A stretch of DNA of 26,044 bases from CAZOBJ01 sp964577825 (GCA_964577825.1 CAZOBJ010000036.1:1-26044), one strand, 5' to 3'; shown: positions 8,461 through 16,080, numbered from the stretch's first letter. Made by a program: numbers and translations. Notes: generated by a model not told the origin, from the letters alone.

Positions 8461-10761
8461 TCAGACCACGCGGAAGGTCACGAGAGTAATATCGTCATGC
8501 TGTTCCGCGTCGCCTCCATGGTTCTCCAGATCGTCCAGCAAGGCTTCCACGAATTCCTCGCTTCCCATCGCGGCGTTCTCGCGGATGAAGTTGTAGAAGC
8601 GCTCCGAGCCGTATTCCTGCTTACGTTCATTCATCATCTCGATCACGCCGTCCGTGTACAACACAATGCGGTCGCCGGCCCCGAGCTGGACGGACTGCTC
8701 TCGGATGGTCCGCTGGAAGAGCGGGCCCTTGTCAAAGCCCAGGGCGATTCCATCCGGGTTGACGAGCTCCACCGTCCCTGTCGCATCTCGGTACAACGCC
8801 ATGGGGTTGTGCCCGGCACTCGCCGCCAAGACGTGCTGGGTGCGGGCATTGAGCACAAGGTAGTAGGCGGTCACGAACATGCCGGGCCGAATGTCCGCGG
8901 CCACGACCTGGTTTGTGCGGGCTAGAGTGTCGGCCGCAGAGTGGTTCCCCGCCGCGGCGAACCGCAGGATCGTGCGCGTGGTGGCCATCACCATGCTGCC
9001 CGGGATCCCCTTGCCAGACACGTCCGCCACCACCATGCCCAGGTGTTCGCGATCGATGGGGAAGAAGTCGTAGTAGTCTCCGCCCACGTCCCGGGCCGGG
9101 AGGTACGTAGCATGTACGTCCAATCCACGGATGCGAGGCACCCGCGGAGGCAACAGCCGCATCTGGATCGCACGCGCGAGGTCCAGTTCGTCCTCCAGGC
9201 GCTGGCTCTCCTTTTCCACGCTGTGGGCCTGCTGGAGCTGGCGCGTCATCTGGTAGAATTGGGTGGCAATCCGTCCGATCTCGTCACCGCTCTGGATCAG
9301 GCTCACGTGCTCCAGGTCGCCGCGGGCCACGGTATCCATGTCATGGATCAGCGTGTTCACGGGCGCAGTTACCGTGCGCGCGATCAACAGGCACATAACT
9401 GCGACCCCCACCACCAGCCCCGCCCCGGTGAGCAGCATGATGTTGCGCAACCGGCGTTGCTCCTCGAAGATGCGCTTGGCGGAGAGCACCAGGTGGGCGG
9501 ACCCGACGATCACGCCGGTGGCGGGATCGTCGATCGGCCTGGAGAACGCGATGCACGGTTCCCCGCTCGCCTCGCCGGACACGACGTCCACCTCCCGGAT
9601 GCGCCGGACGTGGCCGTCGACGGTCAGGAACTGATCATCCGCGCGTCGAATCGGCACGAAAGACACCGGCGCACTAATCCTGGGGCCGCGCGCAGCGAAC
9701 CGCCGTCCCCGACTGTCGCGCAAGTAGGCCTCGACCACCTCGGTGTCGAGAGGCTCCGGATTGCCCAAGCCGCTTTCCTCGGGTGCGGCCTCTTGAAGCA
9801 GGCCCATGCGTGCGATCAGGTCATTGATTCGATCCGCGAGCGGCGGAGCGTCATACACCCAATGCGGGGCGTCAGAGAGGCCGAGCCACGTTTCGCGCGC
9901 ACCCTCGGCCGGCGCGGGCGGTAGATCGTACAACTCCCGGTATCGGGACCGCAACGCGTCGATGTCAGCTACCGCATCTTCGACCGACACGTGACCCAGC
10001 CGCGCAACCAGGTCACCCACTGCGCCAAACTCGTTCTTGCGGTTGATCGGATGTCCGGGGTCGAAATCCAGCAACTGCTCGCGCGCCTGTGCTGGATTGC
10101 CGAATCCGAGAGCGACCAGGCGCTTCTCCAACTCCGTGCCAAAGCGCTTGGCCACGTCCTCGCGCGTCAGCACCCCCGACACGATCGGCCACGCTCCAGG
10201 ATGCGTCTCGCGCGCCACGAGCATGAGGCGCCCAACGCCCGCCAAGGTACTCACTTCTCTGACGCCGTAGCGCTTGGCTTTGTTGAGGAGCTTGTGCTCG
10301 ATGTCCTGTCCGATCCACGATGCCCAGGCGGCAACCGCCAGCCCCAGGACCACACACACCGGAATCGTGAACTTGGCCGCAAGCCCCAGGCCTCGCTTGG
10401 GGACGACCTCTCCTTCGGTGTAGCCCTCCGGCTGAGCTGGCTCCTCGTGCTCAGGCTCGCCGGCTCGTTCGCTGCGCCGGCGGCGGCGCGCACTGCCCAA
10501 GCTGTACACACTGCTGGACCGGCGCCAGGTCACGCTGGACTGGCGCGAGGGCTCGTCGTCTTCCACCAAGCGGTGCGTACTGCGCCGCTCCCGGCGCGCT
10601 GGACTGCGCGACCCGCGAACGCGACGCGCATGCGTGGCCCTGGCAGGCGAGGGGTGGCTGGACACACGCGTCGAATCCGTGTTGCGCGAGGCACCTTGCG
10701 CAGGCGGCGCAGGCGGCCTGAACGTGCTGCTCGACTGGGGCGTGTCGTGTTGATCGGGCAT
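8461..10761 (-). CDS. Membrane-anchored HAMP/PP2C (RsbU/SpoIIE-type) serine phosphatase
   Basis: A 766-residue protein from ATG 10761. Order: a cytoplasmic N-terminus of about 128 residues, very rich in Ser, Arg and Pro; membrane helix at about 129-150; an extracytoplasmic sensor region of about 290 residues; helix at 441-461; HAMP domain at 462-515; a coiled coil ending in ARAIQMRLLPP; then a PP2C-type SpoIIE domain (540-766). Metal-binding acidic residues are visible in VGGDYYDF (Asp562), VADVSGKG (Asp580), LYTDGV (Asp704) and DDITLV (Asp756/757). The family dephosphorylates STAS proteins in response to a signal, here apparently periplasmic. It sits directly upstream of the kinase and STAS genes, so its likely substrate is the STAS protein at 7607-7951. 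An upstream in-frame start would overlap rimO and is rejected. The ribosome-binding site is weak. Confidence 0.92.
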   Translation of the reverse strand: MPDQHDTPQSSSTFRPPAPPAQGASRNTDSTRVSSHPSPARATHARRVRGSRSPARRERRSTHRLVEDDEPSRQSSVTWRRSSSVYSLGSARRRRRSERAGEPEHEEPAQPEGYTEGEVVPKRGLGLAAKFTIPVCVVLGLAVAAWASWIGQDIEHKLLNKAKRYGVREVSTLAGVGRLMLVARETHPGAWPIVSGVLTREDVAKRFGTELEKRLVALGFGNPAQAREQLLDFDPGHPINRKNEFGAVGDLVARLGHVSVEDAVADIDALRSRYRELYDLPPAPAEGARETWLGLSDAPHWVYDAPPLADRINDLIARMGLLQEAAPEESGLGNPEPLDTEVVEAYLRDSRGRRFAARGPRISAPVSFVPIRRADDQFLTVDGHVRRIREVDVVSGEASGEPCIAFSRPIDDPATGVIVGSAHLVLSAKRIFEEQRRLRNIMLLTGAGLVVGVAVMCLLIARTVTAPVNTLIHDMDTVARGDLEHVSLIQSGDEIGRIATQFYQMTRQLQQAHSVEKESQRLEDELDLARAIQMRLLPPRVPRIRGLDVHATYLPARDVGGDYYDFFPIDREHLGMVVADVSGKGIPGSMVMATTRTILRFAAAGNHSAADTLARTNQVVAADIRPGMFVTAYYLVLNARTQHVLAASAGHNPMALYRDATGTVELVNPDGIALGFDKGPLFQRTIREQSVQLGAGDRIVLYTDGVIEMMNERKQEYGSERFYNFIRENAAMGSEEFVEALLDDLENHGGDAEQHDDITLVTFRVV

Positions 10762-10849
10762 ACAGGTACTCTCTGGCCGGGTCGGTCGTCCCCCTGGCCG
10801 CCTTGCCCCCAGCAAGGCCCCCACCGGTGGGGAATGACGCCTGCGACGC

Positions 10850-12193
10850 CTAACCCGGTTGCACAAGCGCCGTTAAATCATAGCCGTTCCGTGCGGCAAC
10901 GCAAGCCTCAATCCGTGCACCCGCCAGGAAACCTCCCCGGTTTAGGGTGATGCATCCGTCTACCTCGGGTGCCTCGGCTCGGGAGCGGCCCACAGCCCTC
11001 CCCTGCGGATCGGCTCCCTCCACCAGCACGGTCTCGCACATGCCCACACGGCCCTCCAGCCACTGGAATGTGACCGGCTGTTGCGCACGCAACAGGACCT
11101 CAGCCCGACGCTCGGCTTCGGACTTCGGGATCTGTCCGGGCATGCGGGCCGCACGCGTGTTCTCCTCGCGCGAGTACGCGAATGCGCCCAGATGTTCGAA
11201 ATGACCGGCGCGTACGAACTCGACCAGTCGTTCGAAATCCCGGTCGGTCTCTCCCGGGAATCCGGCGATCAGGCTCGTGCGCACCACCAGCTTTGGCACG
11301 CGAGCGCGCAGGCGCCCCAGGAGACCCTCCAGCTCGCGGCGCGTCACGCCTCGGCCCATGCGCCGCAATATGCTCGTCTCACTGTGTTGAATGGGCAAGT
11401 CCAGATATCCGAGCAACCGCTCTTCACCACCCAGAAGCGCGATCAGCTCGTCCGACACACGCGCGGGATGCGCGTACAGAACACGGATCCAGGGGGCACC
11501 GGGCACGCGCAGGAGCTTGCGCAGCAGGCCCGCCAGCCTGGGCCGACCGTGACGCTCGGCTCCGTAGTAGGTCGTGTCCTGCGCGACCAAGCAGAGCTCG
11601 CGCACGCCCCGATCCACAAGCTCTGCGGCCTCGCGCACGATGTCCGCAGCGGCGCGAGAGTGGTACGGGCCTCGAATGAACGGTACTGCGCAGTAAGCGC
11701 ACCGGTTGTCGCACCCCTCCGCAATGCGCAAGTACGCGCTGGCTTGCCCAGTCAACAGGAGGCGCGGTCCCTGGCGTAGCGATGGACTCTTGGTGCTTGC
11801 GTAGCGATGCACACGTTTGCCGACGAGCACGCGCCTGCACACGTCCACGATCTGACAGGCGCCGGCCAGTCCGATGACCGCGTCCAGTTCCGGAATGTCC
11901 TGCGCCAGCGCCTGGCCGTATCGTTGCGCGAGGCAACCCATGGCCACCACCTTCAGGTCGGGACGCTCCTCCTTCCAGCCGACCGCTTCCAGAAGGTGGT
12001 CCACGGACTCCTGCTTGGCGCTCTCAATGAACCCGCAGGTGTTGACAAGCACCACATCCGCGTCCTGCGGACGCTCGGTGAACCGAAACTCCTCGCTCAG
12101 AAGCTGGCCCAGCGCGGTCTCCGAGTCCACGGTGTTCTTCGCGCAGCCCAGGTCCACAATCGCGACCCGCGGGCTTCTAAGCCTTCGCCTCAC
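10850..12193 (-). CDS. rimO: Ribosomal protein S12 methylthiotransferase (radical SAM)
   Basis: RimO adds a methylthio group to the conserved aspartate of ribosomal protein S12. The start is GTG 12193 (447 residues) because GGAG lies 8 bp upstream; a TTG at 12211 is in frame but lacks a site. The N-terminal UPF0004 domain has its three cluster cysteines: Cys17 in LGCAKNTVDSE, Cys53 in NTCGF and Cys87 in MGCLAQR. The radical SAM CX3CX2C is Cys161, Cys165 and Cys168 in EGCDNRCAYCAVPFIRG. A TRAM domain closes the protein. LGCAKNTVDSE distinguishes RimO from the tRNA enzyme MiaB. It is probably first in the minus-strand block that continues with the phosphatase 88 bp downstream. Its GTGA start overlaps the stop of a doubtful small reading frame. 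Confidence 0.94.
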   Translation of the reverse strand: MRRRLRSPRVAIVDLGCAKNTVDSETALGQLLSEEFRFTERPQDADVVLVNTCGFIESAKQESVDHLLEAVGWKEERPDLKVVAMGCLAQRYGQALAQDIPELDAVIGLAGACQIVDVCRRVLVGKRVHRYASTKSPSLRQGPRLLLTGQASAYLRIAEGCDNRCAYCAVPFIRGPYHSRAAADIVREAAELVDRGVRELCLVAQDTTYYGAERHGRPRLAGLLRKLLRVPGAPWIRVLYAHPARVSDELIALLGGEERLLGYLDLPIQHSETSILRRMGRGVTRRELEGLLGRLRARVPKLVVRTSLIAGFPGETDRDFERLVEFVRAGHFEHLGAFAYSREENTRAARMPGQIPKSEAERRAEVLLRAQQPVTFQWLEGRVGMCETVLVEGADPQGRAVGRSRAEAPEVDGCITLNRGGFLAGARIEACVAARNGYDLTALVQPG

Positions 12194-12429
12194 TTGATTG
12201 GCTCCAGACAACGAGCGGCTACTTCGGCTCTACTTCTGCGTAACCGCGGTTCGGCCTCATCTCGATGCAGAATATCGCCCCAAGACAGAAGCCCCCGCGC
12301 GATCTGCGCCAACACCACATACCGATCCGCAGGACACCGGGCAATTTGGTACCCGAGACCGACCGCCCGGTCAAGGGGCCTGCCTGGCTTGAACCAGCGG
12401 CCAACCCCTGGCACGCAGACACGGGACAA
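12190..12429 (-). CDS. Possible small protein coupled to rimO (doubtful)
   Basis: A 79-codon frame opening at TTG 12429 (or GTG 12414) and ending in TGA at 12192-12190, which overlaps the rimO GTG start as GTGA. The product has a plausible mixed composition in its second half (GLGYQIARCPADRYVVLAQI) and is basic, but I do not recognise it. About 62 percent of third codon positions are G or C, lower than in the neighbouring genes. No ribosome-binding site is evident at either start, and a minus-strand terminator ends only 20 bp upstream. The 4-bp overlap is the main argument for it; chance is a fair alternative, in which case this is simply the rimO leader. Confidence 0.27.
   Translation of the reverse strand: MSRVCVPGVGRWFKPGRPLDRAVGLGYQIARCPADRYVVLAQIARGLLSWGDILHRDEAEPRLRRSRAEVAARCLEPIK
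12346..12374 (-). promoter_or_regulatory. Candidate promoter for rimO block
   Basis: On the minus strand, TTGACC (12374-12369), a 17-bp spacer and TACCAA (12351-12346) resemble a sigma70-type promoter with a good -35 and a poor -10 box. It lies downstream of the 12449-12495 terminator and about 150 bp upstream of rimO, the right place for a promoter serving the rimO to miaA block. It would also lie inside the doubtful small frame at 12190-12429. Confidence 0.3.
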
Positions 12430-12448
12430 CGCAAGAAACGGTGCTATG

Positions 12449-12495
12449 AAAAAGGCTCCCGTTCTCAGCCACTCGGCCGAAACAGAACGGGAGCC
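12449..12495 (-). terminator. Rho-independent terminator (minus strand)
   Basis: A perfect 12-bp inverted repeat, GGCTCCCGTTCT at 12454-12465 and its complement at 12484-12495, encloses an 18-nt loop. Read on the minus strand it is followed at once by TTTTT (12453-12449), the form of an intrinsic terminator. Read on the plus strand there is no T-run after the stem. It would stop transcription entering from above 12500 on the minus strand, and so isolates rimO from whatever is transcribed there. No minus-strand protein gene can be supported upstream of it, which raises the possibility of an untranslated RNA. Confidence 0.82.
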
Positions 12496-12932
12496 CGGGT
12501 GAGGGGTTCAATTACTGTCATCGCAAGGGCTGTGCCACTTCATCGGATTGGCCTGCATTTCGTCGATTCGGGCACTTCCGGCGGCCCAGGCCTATCAGAG
12601 GGCGACTTCACCGTCCAGCGCCCGGGGCGGCTCGATCAGCCGTAGCCACCAGGCGCTATCCGAGACGTCACATCGGCTCAAGGCTGAGACGCCTTCGCAC
12701 AGGCCGACCGGCCCGTCGCGTGGCCCAGTCTGCCCGAGTGTGCTGAGCTGGTATCGTACGCGTGTTCGAGGCACCGGAGGGACTCACTCCGTTAGCAGGG
12801 CTTTCAGCCCCGGCGTCTTCGACCCGTACGCCCTTGCGCCTGACACGACTCTTGAAGAATACGCGGTAGAACGCTAAGGTCACTGGCCGGGAGCGCGGTC
12901 CGAGTCTTTGGCGAATCTTGCGAAGGGAGACC
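12496..12932. other. Gene-poor interval with possible structured RNA
   Basis: No convincing coding frame is seen here on either strand. A compact run at about 12755-12830 can form nested hairpins: CGGAG/CTCCG with a 7-nt loop, GGGCT/AGCCC with a 3-nt loop, enclosed by CGTACG and TCGA repeats. The stretch lies upstream of a strong minus-strand terminator, consistent with an untranslated minus-strand RNA of up to about 400 nt. I looked for tmRNA, RNase P and SRP RNA hallmarks on both strands and found none. Near 12850 there is CTTGAAG followed 17 bp later by TAAGGT, a weak candidate plus-strand promoter for the heat-shock genes. Confidence 0.35.
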
Positions 12933-12935
12933 ATG

Positions 12936-13403
12936 ATGCCTGAACGAACCCGCGGCCAGACCGAGTGGTTTCGGCACTCGCGCCGGGGTCTGGAACGTCT
13001 CCAGGAGGAGGCCCAGAACCTGCTCGGTGAACTCGGGGTTCGGGGGTTCCGTGCCAGGCCCTTTCCGCCCATGAATGTGTGGATCGGGGACGAGGCGGTG
13101 ATCGTCACCGCAGAGGTGCCTGGCGTGGAGCCCGCGAGCCTGGATGTATCGGTCACGGAGAGCACGCTCACGCTCCGCGGAGAACGCCCTGCGCCGCAGA
13201 CCGGCCCTGGCGACGTGTGCACACAACGCGAGCGCGACACAGGTCCCTTTGAGCGATCGATTGACCTTCCCTGTCCCGTCGAGGTAGCCAAGGTGGAAGC
13301 CCGGTGCGTGAACGGGGTCCTGACCCTGGCACTGCCCCGCGCGGAGTCGGACCGCCCGCACCGGATCCAGGTGCGGCGTGCAGGCGGCCCCCAGGAGACA
13401 TGA
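12936..13403 (+). CDS. Small heat shock protein, Hsp20/alpha-crystallin family (first of pair)
   Basis: A 155-residue small heat-shock protein. The start is taken at the second of two adjacent ATGs (12936) because AAGGGAG lies about 6 bp upstream of it; 12933 is nearly as good. A charged N-terminal arm (1-45) is followed by an alpha-crystallin domain: FPPMNVWIGDEAVIVTAEVPG, then LTLRGERP, and the family signature NGVLTLALPR. The C-terminal RIQVRR supplies an I-x-V motif of the type that binds neighbouring subunits. Such proteins are ATP-independent holdases that form cytoplasmic oligomers under stress. A second, shorter Hsp20 follows after 28 bp, so the two are probably co-transcribed. Confidence 0.9.
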   Translation: MPERTRGQTEWFRHSRRGLERLQEEAQNLLGELGVRGFRARPFPPMNVWIGDEAVIVTAEVPGVEPASLDVSVTESTLTLRGERPAPQTGPGDVCTQRERDTGPFERSIDLPCPVEVAKVEARCVNGVLTLALPRAESDRPHRIQVRRAGGPQET

Positions 13404-13431
13404 CGAACCGGCAGCCGTCGAGAGGTCACCT

Positions 13432-13794
13432 ATGCTGGACTCTTGCGTTGATATTGCGCCCAGGCCGGGCGCGGTACCGCGTGCGGACGTCTTCGAGCGG
13501 CCCGACGACGTCCTTGCCCTGATCGATCTGCCCGGGATGCATGCCGACGATCTGTCTCTGACGCTGGAGGGCGGGCGCCTGGTCATCCGGGGCCGCGTCA
13601 CCACTCTGCGCATGGAAGAATACGAGCTCGTGAGCGCGGAGTACGGGGTAGCGGACTATGCATGCACGCTCGTTCTACCCGACGACGTTGACTCTGACCG
13701 CATCGAAGCGAACCTTCAGAACGGCGTACTGCGGCTGGTGATGCCTCGCAAACCGGCCGGGCCAAGCCGACGGATCGAGGTGGCGCGCGGGTGA
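13432..13794 (+). CDS. Small heat shock protein, Hsp20/alpha-crystallin family (second, short)
   Basis: A 120-residue Hsp20 from ATG 13432, with AGAGGT about 6 bp upstream. The N-terminal arm is only about 18 residues, much shorter than in its neighbour. The alpha-crystallin domain runs from PRADVFERPDDVLALIDLPG through LVIRGRV to the signature NGVLRLVMPRK; the tail holds RIEVARG, again I-x-V. The N-terminal arm controls oligomer size and client binding in this family, so the short arm suggests a co-chaperone that mixes with the longer Hsp20 encoded 28 bp upstream, or a smaller oligomer; that is inference. It ends 49 bp before the stop of a convergent tiny basic gene. Confidence 0.88.
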   Translation: MLDSCVDIAPRPGAVPRADVFERPDDVLALIDLPGMHADDLSLTLEGGRLVIRGRVTTLRMEEYELVSAEYGVADYACTLVLPDDVDSDRIEANLQNGVLRLVMPRKPAGPSRRIEVARG

Positions 13795-13842
13795 TCCCGC
13801 CATGCTCCCGGCCGCGTAGATCTGCGTTGCTCTCGTCCCCGG

Positions 13843-13950
13843 TCAGCGTCGGCGCTTCTTCTCCTCCTTGGGCACACTCCCCTTGCGCATCTTGCGAGGA
13901 CGCGGCGTTCCCCGCTTCGCGCCGCTCGGTTTGGATCGCGATCTTGCCAT
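13843..13950 (-). CDS. 35-residue highly basic protein
   Basis: A short gene from ATG 13950 to TGA 13843, with AAGGAAG 7-9 bp upstream. The product begins MARSRSKPSGAKRGTPRPRK and ends KEEKKRRR; about 17 of 35 residues are Lys or Arg, with only two acidic residues and no large hydrophobic core, so it is likely disordered and nucleic-acid binding. A near-ideal sigma70-type promoter lies 78 bp upstream on the same strand, with no other gene for it to serve, which is the main evidence that this is real. It resembles in style tiny ribosome-associated or nucleoid-associated proteins, but I do not recognise the family. Both neighbours are in other transcription units. Confidence 0.62.
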   Translation of the reverse strand: MARSRSKPSGAKRGTPRPRKMRKGSVPKEEKKRRR

Positions 13951-14027
13951 GTCCGTGCTTCCTTTCCCTTGAATCGGGGCCGCTTCTGACCGCATCGGGT
14001 CAAGTAGATAAGCGTAACCGAGGCAAC

Positions 14028-14056
14028 ATCCTATAGGGGGCCATCGAGGTTGTCAA
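14028..14056 (-). promoter_or_regulatory. Sigma70-type promoter for the 35-residue basic protein
   Basis: On the minus strand a perfect TTGACA (14056-14051), a 17-bp spacer and TAGGAT (14033-14028, 4 of 6 matches) form a strong housekeeping-type promoter. Transcription would start near 14021, giving a leader of about 70 nt before ATG 13950. It is back-to-back with the plus-strand promoter at 14075-14104. Confidence 0.65.
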
Positions 14057-14074
14057 CCGCAGCGCACACACGCC

Positions 14075-14104
14075 TTGACCCAGCCCGACTCATCCGGCTA
14101 TAAC
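14075..14104 (+). promoter_or_regulatory. Sigma70-type promoter for the GT-C glycosyltransferase
   Basis: TTGACC (14075-14080), an 18-bp spacer and TATAAC (14099-14104, 5 of 6 matches) give a predicted start near 14111 and a 40-nt leader to the ATG at 14151. The -35 box is 18 bp from the -35 of the divergent promoter, so one bound regulator could act on both. Confidence 0.6.
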
Positions 14105-14150
14105 CGTATGCGTGTCGTCTACAATGGCTGACGGACGTAAAGGCTCGACC

Positions 14151-15422
14151 ATGCGAGACCTATCCCCTTCGCGCACCCGTTGGTGGCTCGCACTCATCCT
14201 GATTGCGGCCCTGACTGCGCGCCTGCTGGCCGGACTCTATGTAGAGCGACAAGTGGCCGCGCGCAACGCCCGGCTGCCCGTCAAGGCACAGGCGCCGTTC
14301 CTGTTCCCGGATTCAGTCAACATGCACAACATGGCCACGAATCTGGCGCGAGGCCTGGGGCACCGCGACGCTACCGGCCGGTGGGCCTGGCGCATGCCCG
14401 CTTACCAGGCGTTCCTGGCACTGTTGTATACCGTGGGGTTCGAATCCGCACACTCGGTGCGCGCTGTGCAGGCTGTGCTCGACACGCTCAATGTGCTGCT
14501 CATCTTCCTCTTGGGCATGCGGATGTTCGGCCGCCGTCCCGCTCTGTATGCCGCGGGCATGGCCGCGGTCTACCCCTTCTTCGTGTATTTCAGCGCCCTG
14601 GTGCTCTCCGAGACCCTGGCGGTCACGGCCATCCTGGGCGTGGCCTACACCCAGCGCCGTCTGCTAGAGCGCTTCTGCGCACATCGCGCCCTCCTGGCCG
14701 GGCTCGTCCTGGGGGCGGCCACCCTGGTCAAGGCCTCGTTCGCCGGCCTGGTGGTCGCCTTCGGGCTGTATCACTTCATCGCTCGGGCGCGATTGGGATG
14801 GCGCCACTGCGGCCTGGTCTGCGGCGTCCTGCTGGTGGGCTGGGCCGTGGTCCTTGCGCCCTGGACCATCCGCAACTGGGTCCATCTAGACGCATTCGTG
14901 CCCCTCAGCACCATGGGGGGCTACACCCTATACGAATCCAACAGCGCGTTTTCCGACGGTGGGCCGAACATGGGGAAGATCGTGTTCCCGCCGGGTACGG
15001 GCACGGACGACCTGTCCGAAGCCCCCCGCGACCGAGCGTTGCGCGAAGCGGCCCTTGACTGGATTCGTGCGCACCCAGGCCAGTTTCTCCGGACGAGCCT
15101 GCGCAGCTTTCTGCGCACCTGGAACGTGATTCCCAACTACGCCCAGGCGCGCACCTGGCCCAAGATCCTGGCCAGCTTGCTCTCCTACGTACCGGTCATG
15201 GCTCTGGGACTATACGCCCTGTGGCGTACGCGACGCGCCTGGCGCGCGACTTGGCTGCTCGTGGTGCCCGTGGTGTACGTGGCGCTGCTCCATTCGGTGT
15301 TCATGGGGTCGGTGCGCTATCGCGTGCCGGTGATGACGTGCATGATCCTGCTCGCAGCGCGCGGCATCCAGCTCCTGCGCGCCGAGGAGCGACGCGACGA
15401 ACTCTCAGACAGGGCGCTGTAG
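14151..15422 (+). CDS. Integral membrane glycosyltransferase, GT-C (ArnT/PMT-like)
   Basis: A 423-residue polytopic membrane protein. ATG 14151 is preferred because AAAGG lies 7 bp upstream; GTG 14112 and ATG 14124 lack such a site. An N-terminal helix (about 10-28) is followed by an extracytoplasmic loop with FPDSVNMHNMATNLARGLGH and RMPAYQAFLALLY, the arrangement seen in ArnT- and PMT-like enzymes where an acidic residue in the first loop is catalytic (Asp candidate in LFPDS). Eight or more further hydrophobic segments follow, ending with a short Arg/Glu-rich cytoplasmic tail. Such enzymes transfer sugars from polyprenyl-phosphate donors to lipids or proteins on the outer face of the inner membrane. 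Donor and acceptor are unknown. It has its own promoter and is convergent with the next gene. Confidence 0.8.
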   Translation: MRDLSPSRTRWWLALILIAALTARLLAGLYVERQVAARNARLPVKAQAPFLFPDSVNMHNMATNLARGLGHRDATGRWAWRMPAYQAFLALLYTVGFESAHSVRAVQAVLDTLNVLLIFLLGMRMFGRRPALYAAGMAAVYPFFVYFSALVLSETLAVTAILGVAYTQRRLLERFCAHRALLAGLVLGAATLVKASFAGLVVAFGLYHFIARARLGWRHCGLVCGVLLVGWAVVLAPWTIRNWVHLDAFVPLSTMGGYTLYESNSAFSDGGPNMGKIVFPPGTGTDDLSEAPRDRALREAALDWIRAHPGQFLRTSLRSFLRTWNVIPNYAQARTWPKILASLLSYVPVMALGLYALWRTRRAWRATWLLVVPVVYVALLHSVFMGSVRYRVPVMTCMILLAARGIQLLRAEERRDELSDRAL

Positions 15423-15439
15423 ACCTCGGACGGGCCCGT

Positions 15440-15979
15440 TCAGGCGTCGACCGTCCGTTCGTCTACGTCATCGCCCCGGTCGCGTGAAGCGGACAGGAAT
15501 CGTTCGAGCCGGCCCCGCGTGGGCACGATCACGGCCTTCACCGCCATGGACACGGCCAGCATCGCCGTCACGGCAGCCAGCACGCTCGGGTCCGCCTGTC
15601 GTTCGAAGACCAGCCCGACGCTCAGCAGGCCCAACGCCAGGCCCAGAATCCCAGGCACCTCCGCCACGCAGGTCGCGACCAGGGCGCAACGCAGATAGAA
15701 TGCACGCGCTTCCGAGACCGATTGCGGGCGGCTGCGGCCGCGGCGCGACAGATACCCGTGCAGCGCGAGCGCAAGTCCTATGCTGCCCACGGAGATCAGG
15801 CCGAACAGCACGGCGAGCATCCGCAACTCGGCGCTCTCGTCGTCCCCCACGAATGAGATCTCCGGAGGCGGCGTGGCTGCGTCCAAGGCGATCAGCACGA
15901 CCACGTACAAGAGTTCCGAAAGAACCAGGACCACACCTAGCGCCGTCAGGCCCACTCGTCCTTGCCCATCGTCACTCAC
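15440..15979 (-). CDS. Four-helix integral membrane protein, unknown function
   Basis: A 179-residue protein from GTG 15979, supported by GGAGG 8 bp upstream. Four hydrophobic segments lie at about 11-32, 52-76, 97-124 and 131-152. The third, with CVAEVPGILGLALGLLSVGL, has a small-residue-rich helix containing a Glu in the membrane, faintly like ATP-synthase c-subunit hairpins, but the whole does not match that family. The tail (153-179) is charged and cytoplasmic. The loop between helices 1 and 2 is acidic (FVGDDESAE). I do not recognise the family. It is convergent with the glycosyltransferase (17-bp gap), so they do not share an operon; its upstream gap holds the inverted repeat at 16081-16165. 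Confidence 0.7.
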   Translation of the reverse strand: MSDDGQGRVGLTALGVVLVLSELLYVVVLIALDAATPPPEISFVGDDESAELRMLAVLFGLISVGSIGLALALHGYLSRRGRSRPQSVSEARAFYLRCALVATCVAEVPGILGLALGLLSVGLVFERQADPSVLAAVTAMLAVSMAVKAVIVPTRGRLERFLSASRDRGDDVDERTVDA

Positions 15980-16080
15980 AGCCCGCCCCTCCGAATAAGA
16001 ATCTCAGGGTCAGGTTGGCCATTGATCCGGCCGGCCTTGGTTCGACAACGCGCTTCTCGACCCCATATGCTGGCCGGCAT

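Noticed and set aside
12465..12521. 18-codon minus-strand frame (MTVIEPLTRAPV...) running into the terminator, like an attenuator leader peptide
   Set aside because: There is no ribosome-binding site and no run of a regulating amino acid, and no biosynthetic gene follows. The terminator alone explains the sequence.
12496..12932. Possible tmRNA, RNase P RNA or SRP RNA on either strand
   Set aside because: None of the conserved core motifs or a tag-peptide frame could be found, so only a generic structured RNA is proposed.
13791..14036. Plus-strand frame of 81 codons after the second Hsp20 gene
   Set aside because: Its composition is not protein-like, it has no ribosome-binding site of its own, and it overlaps the better-supported minus-strand basic protein and its promoter.
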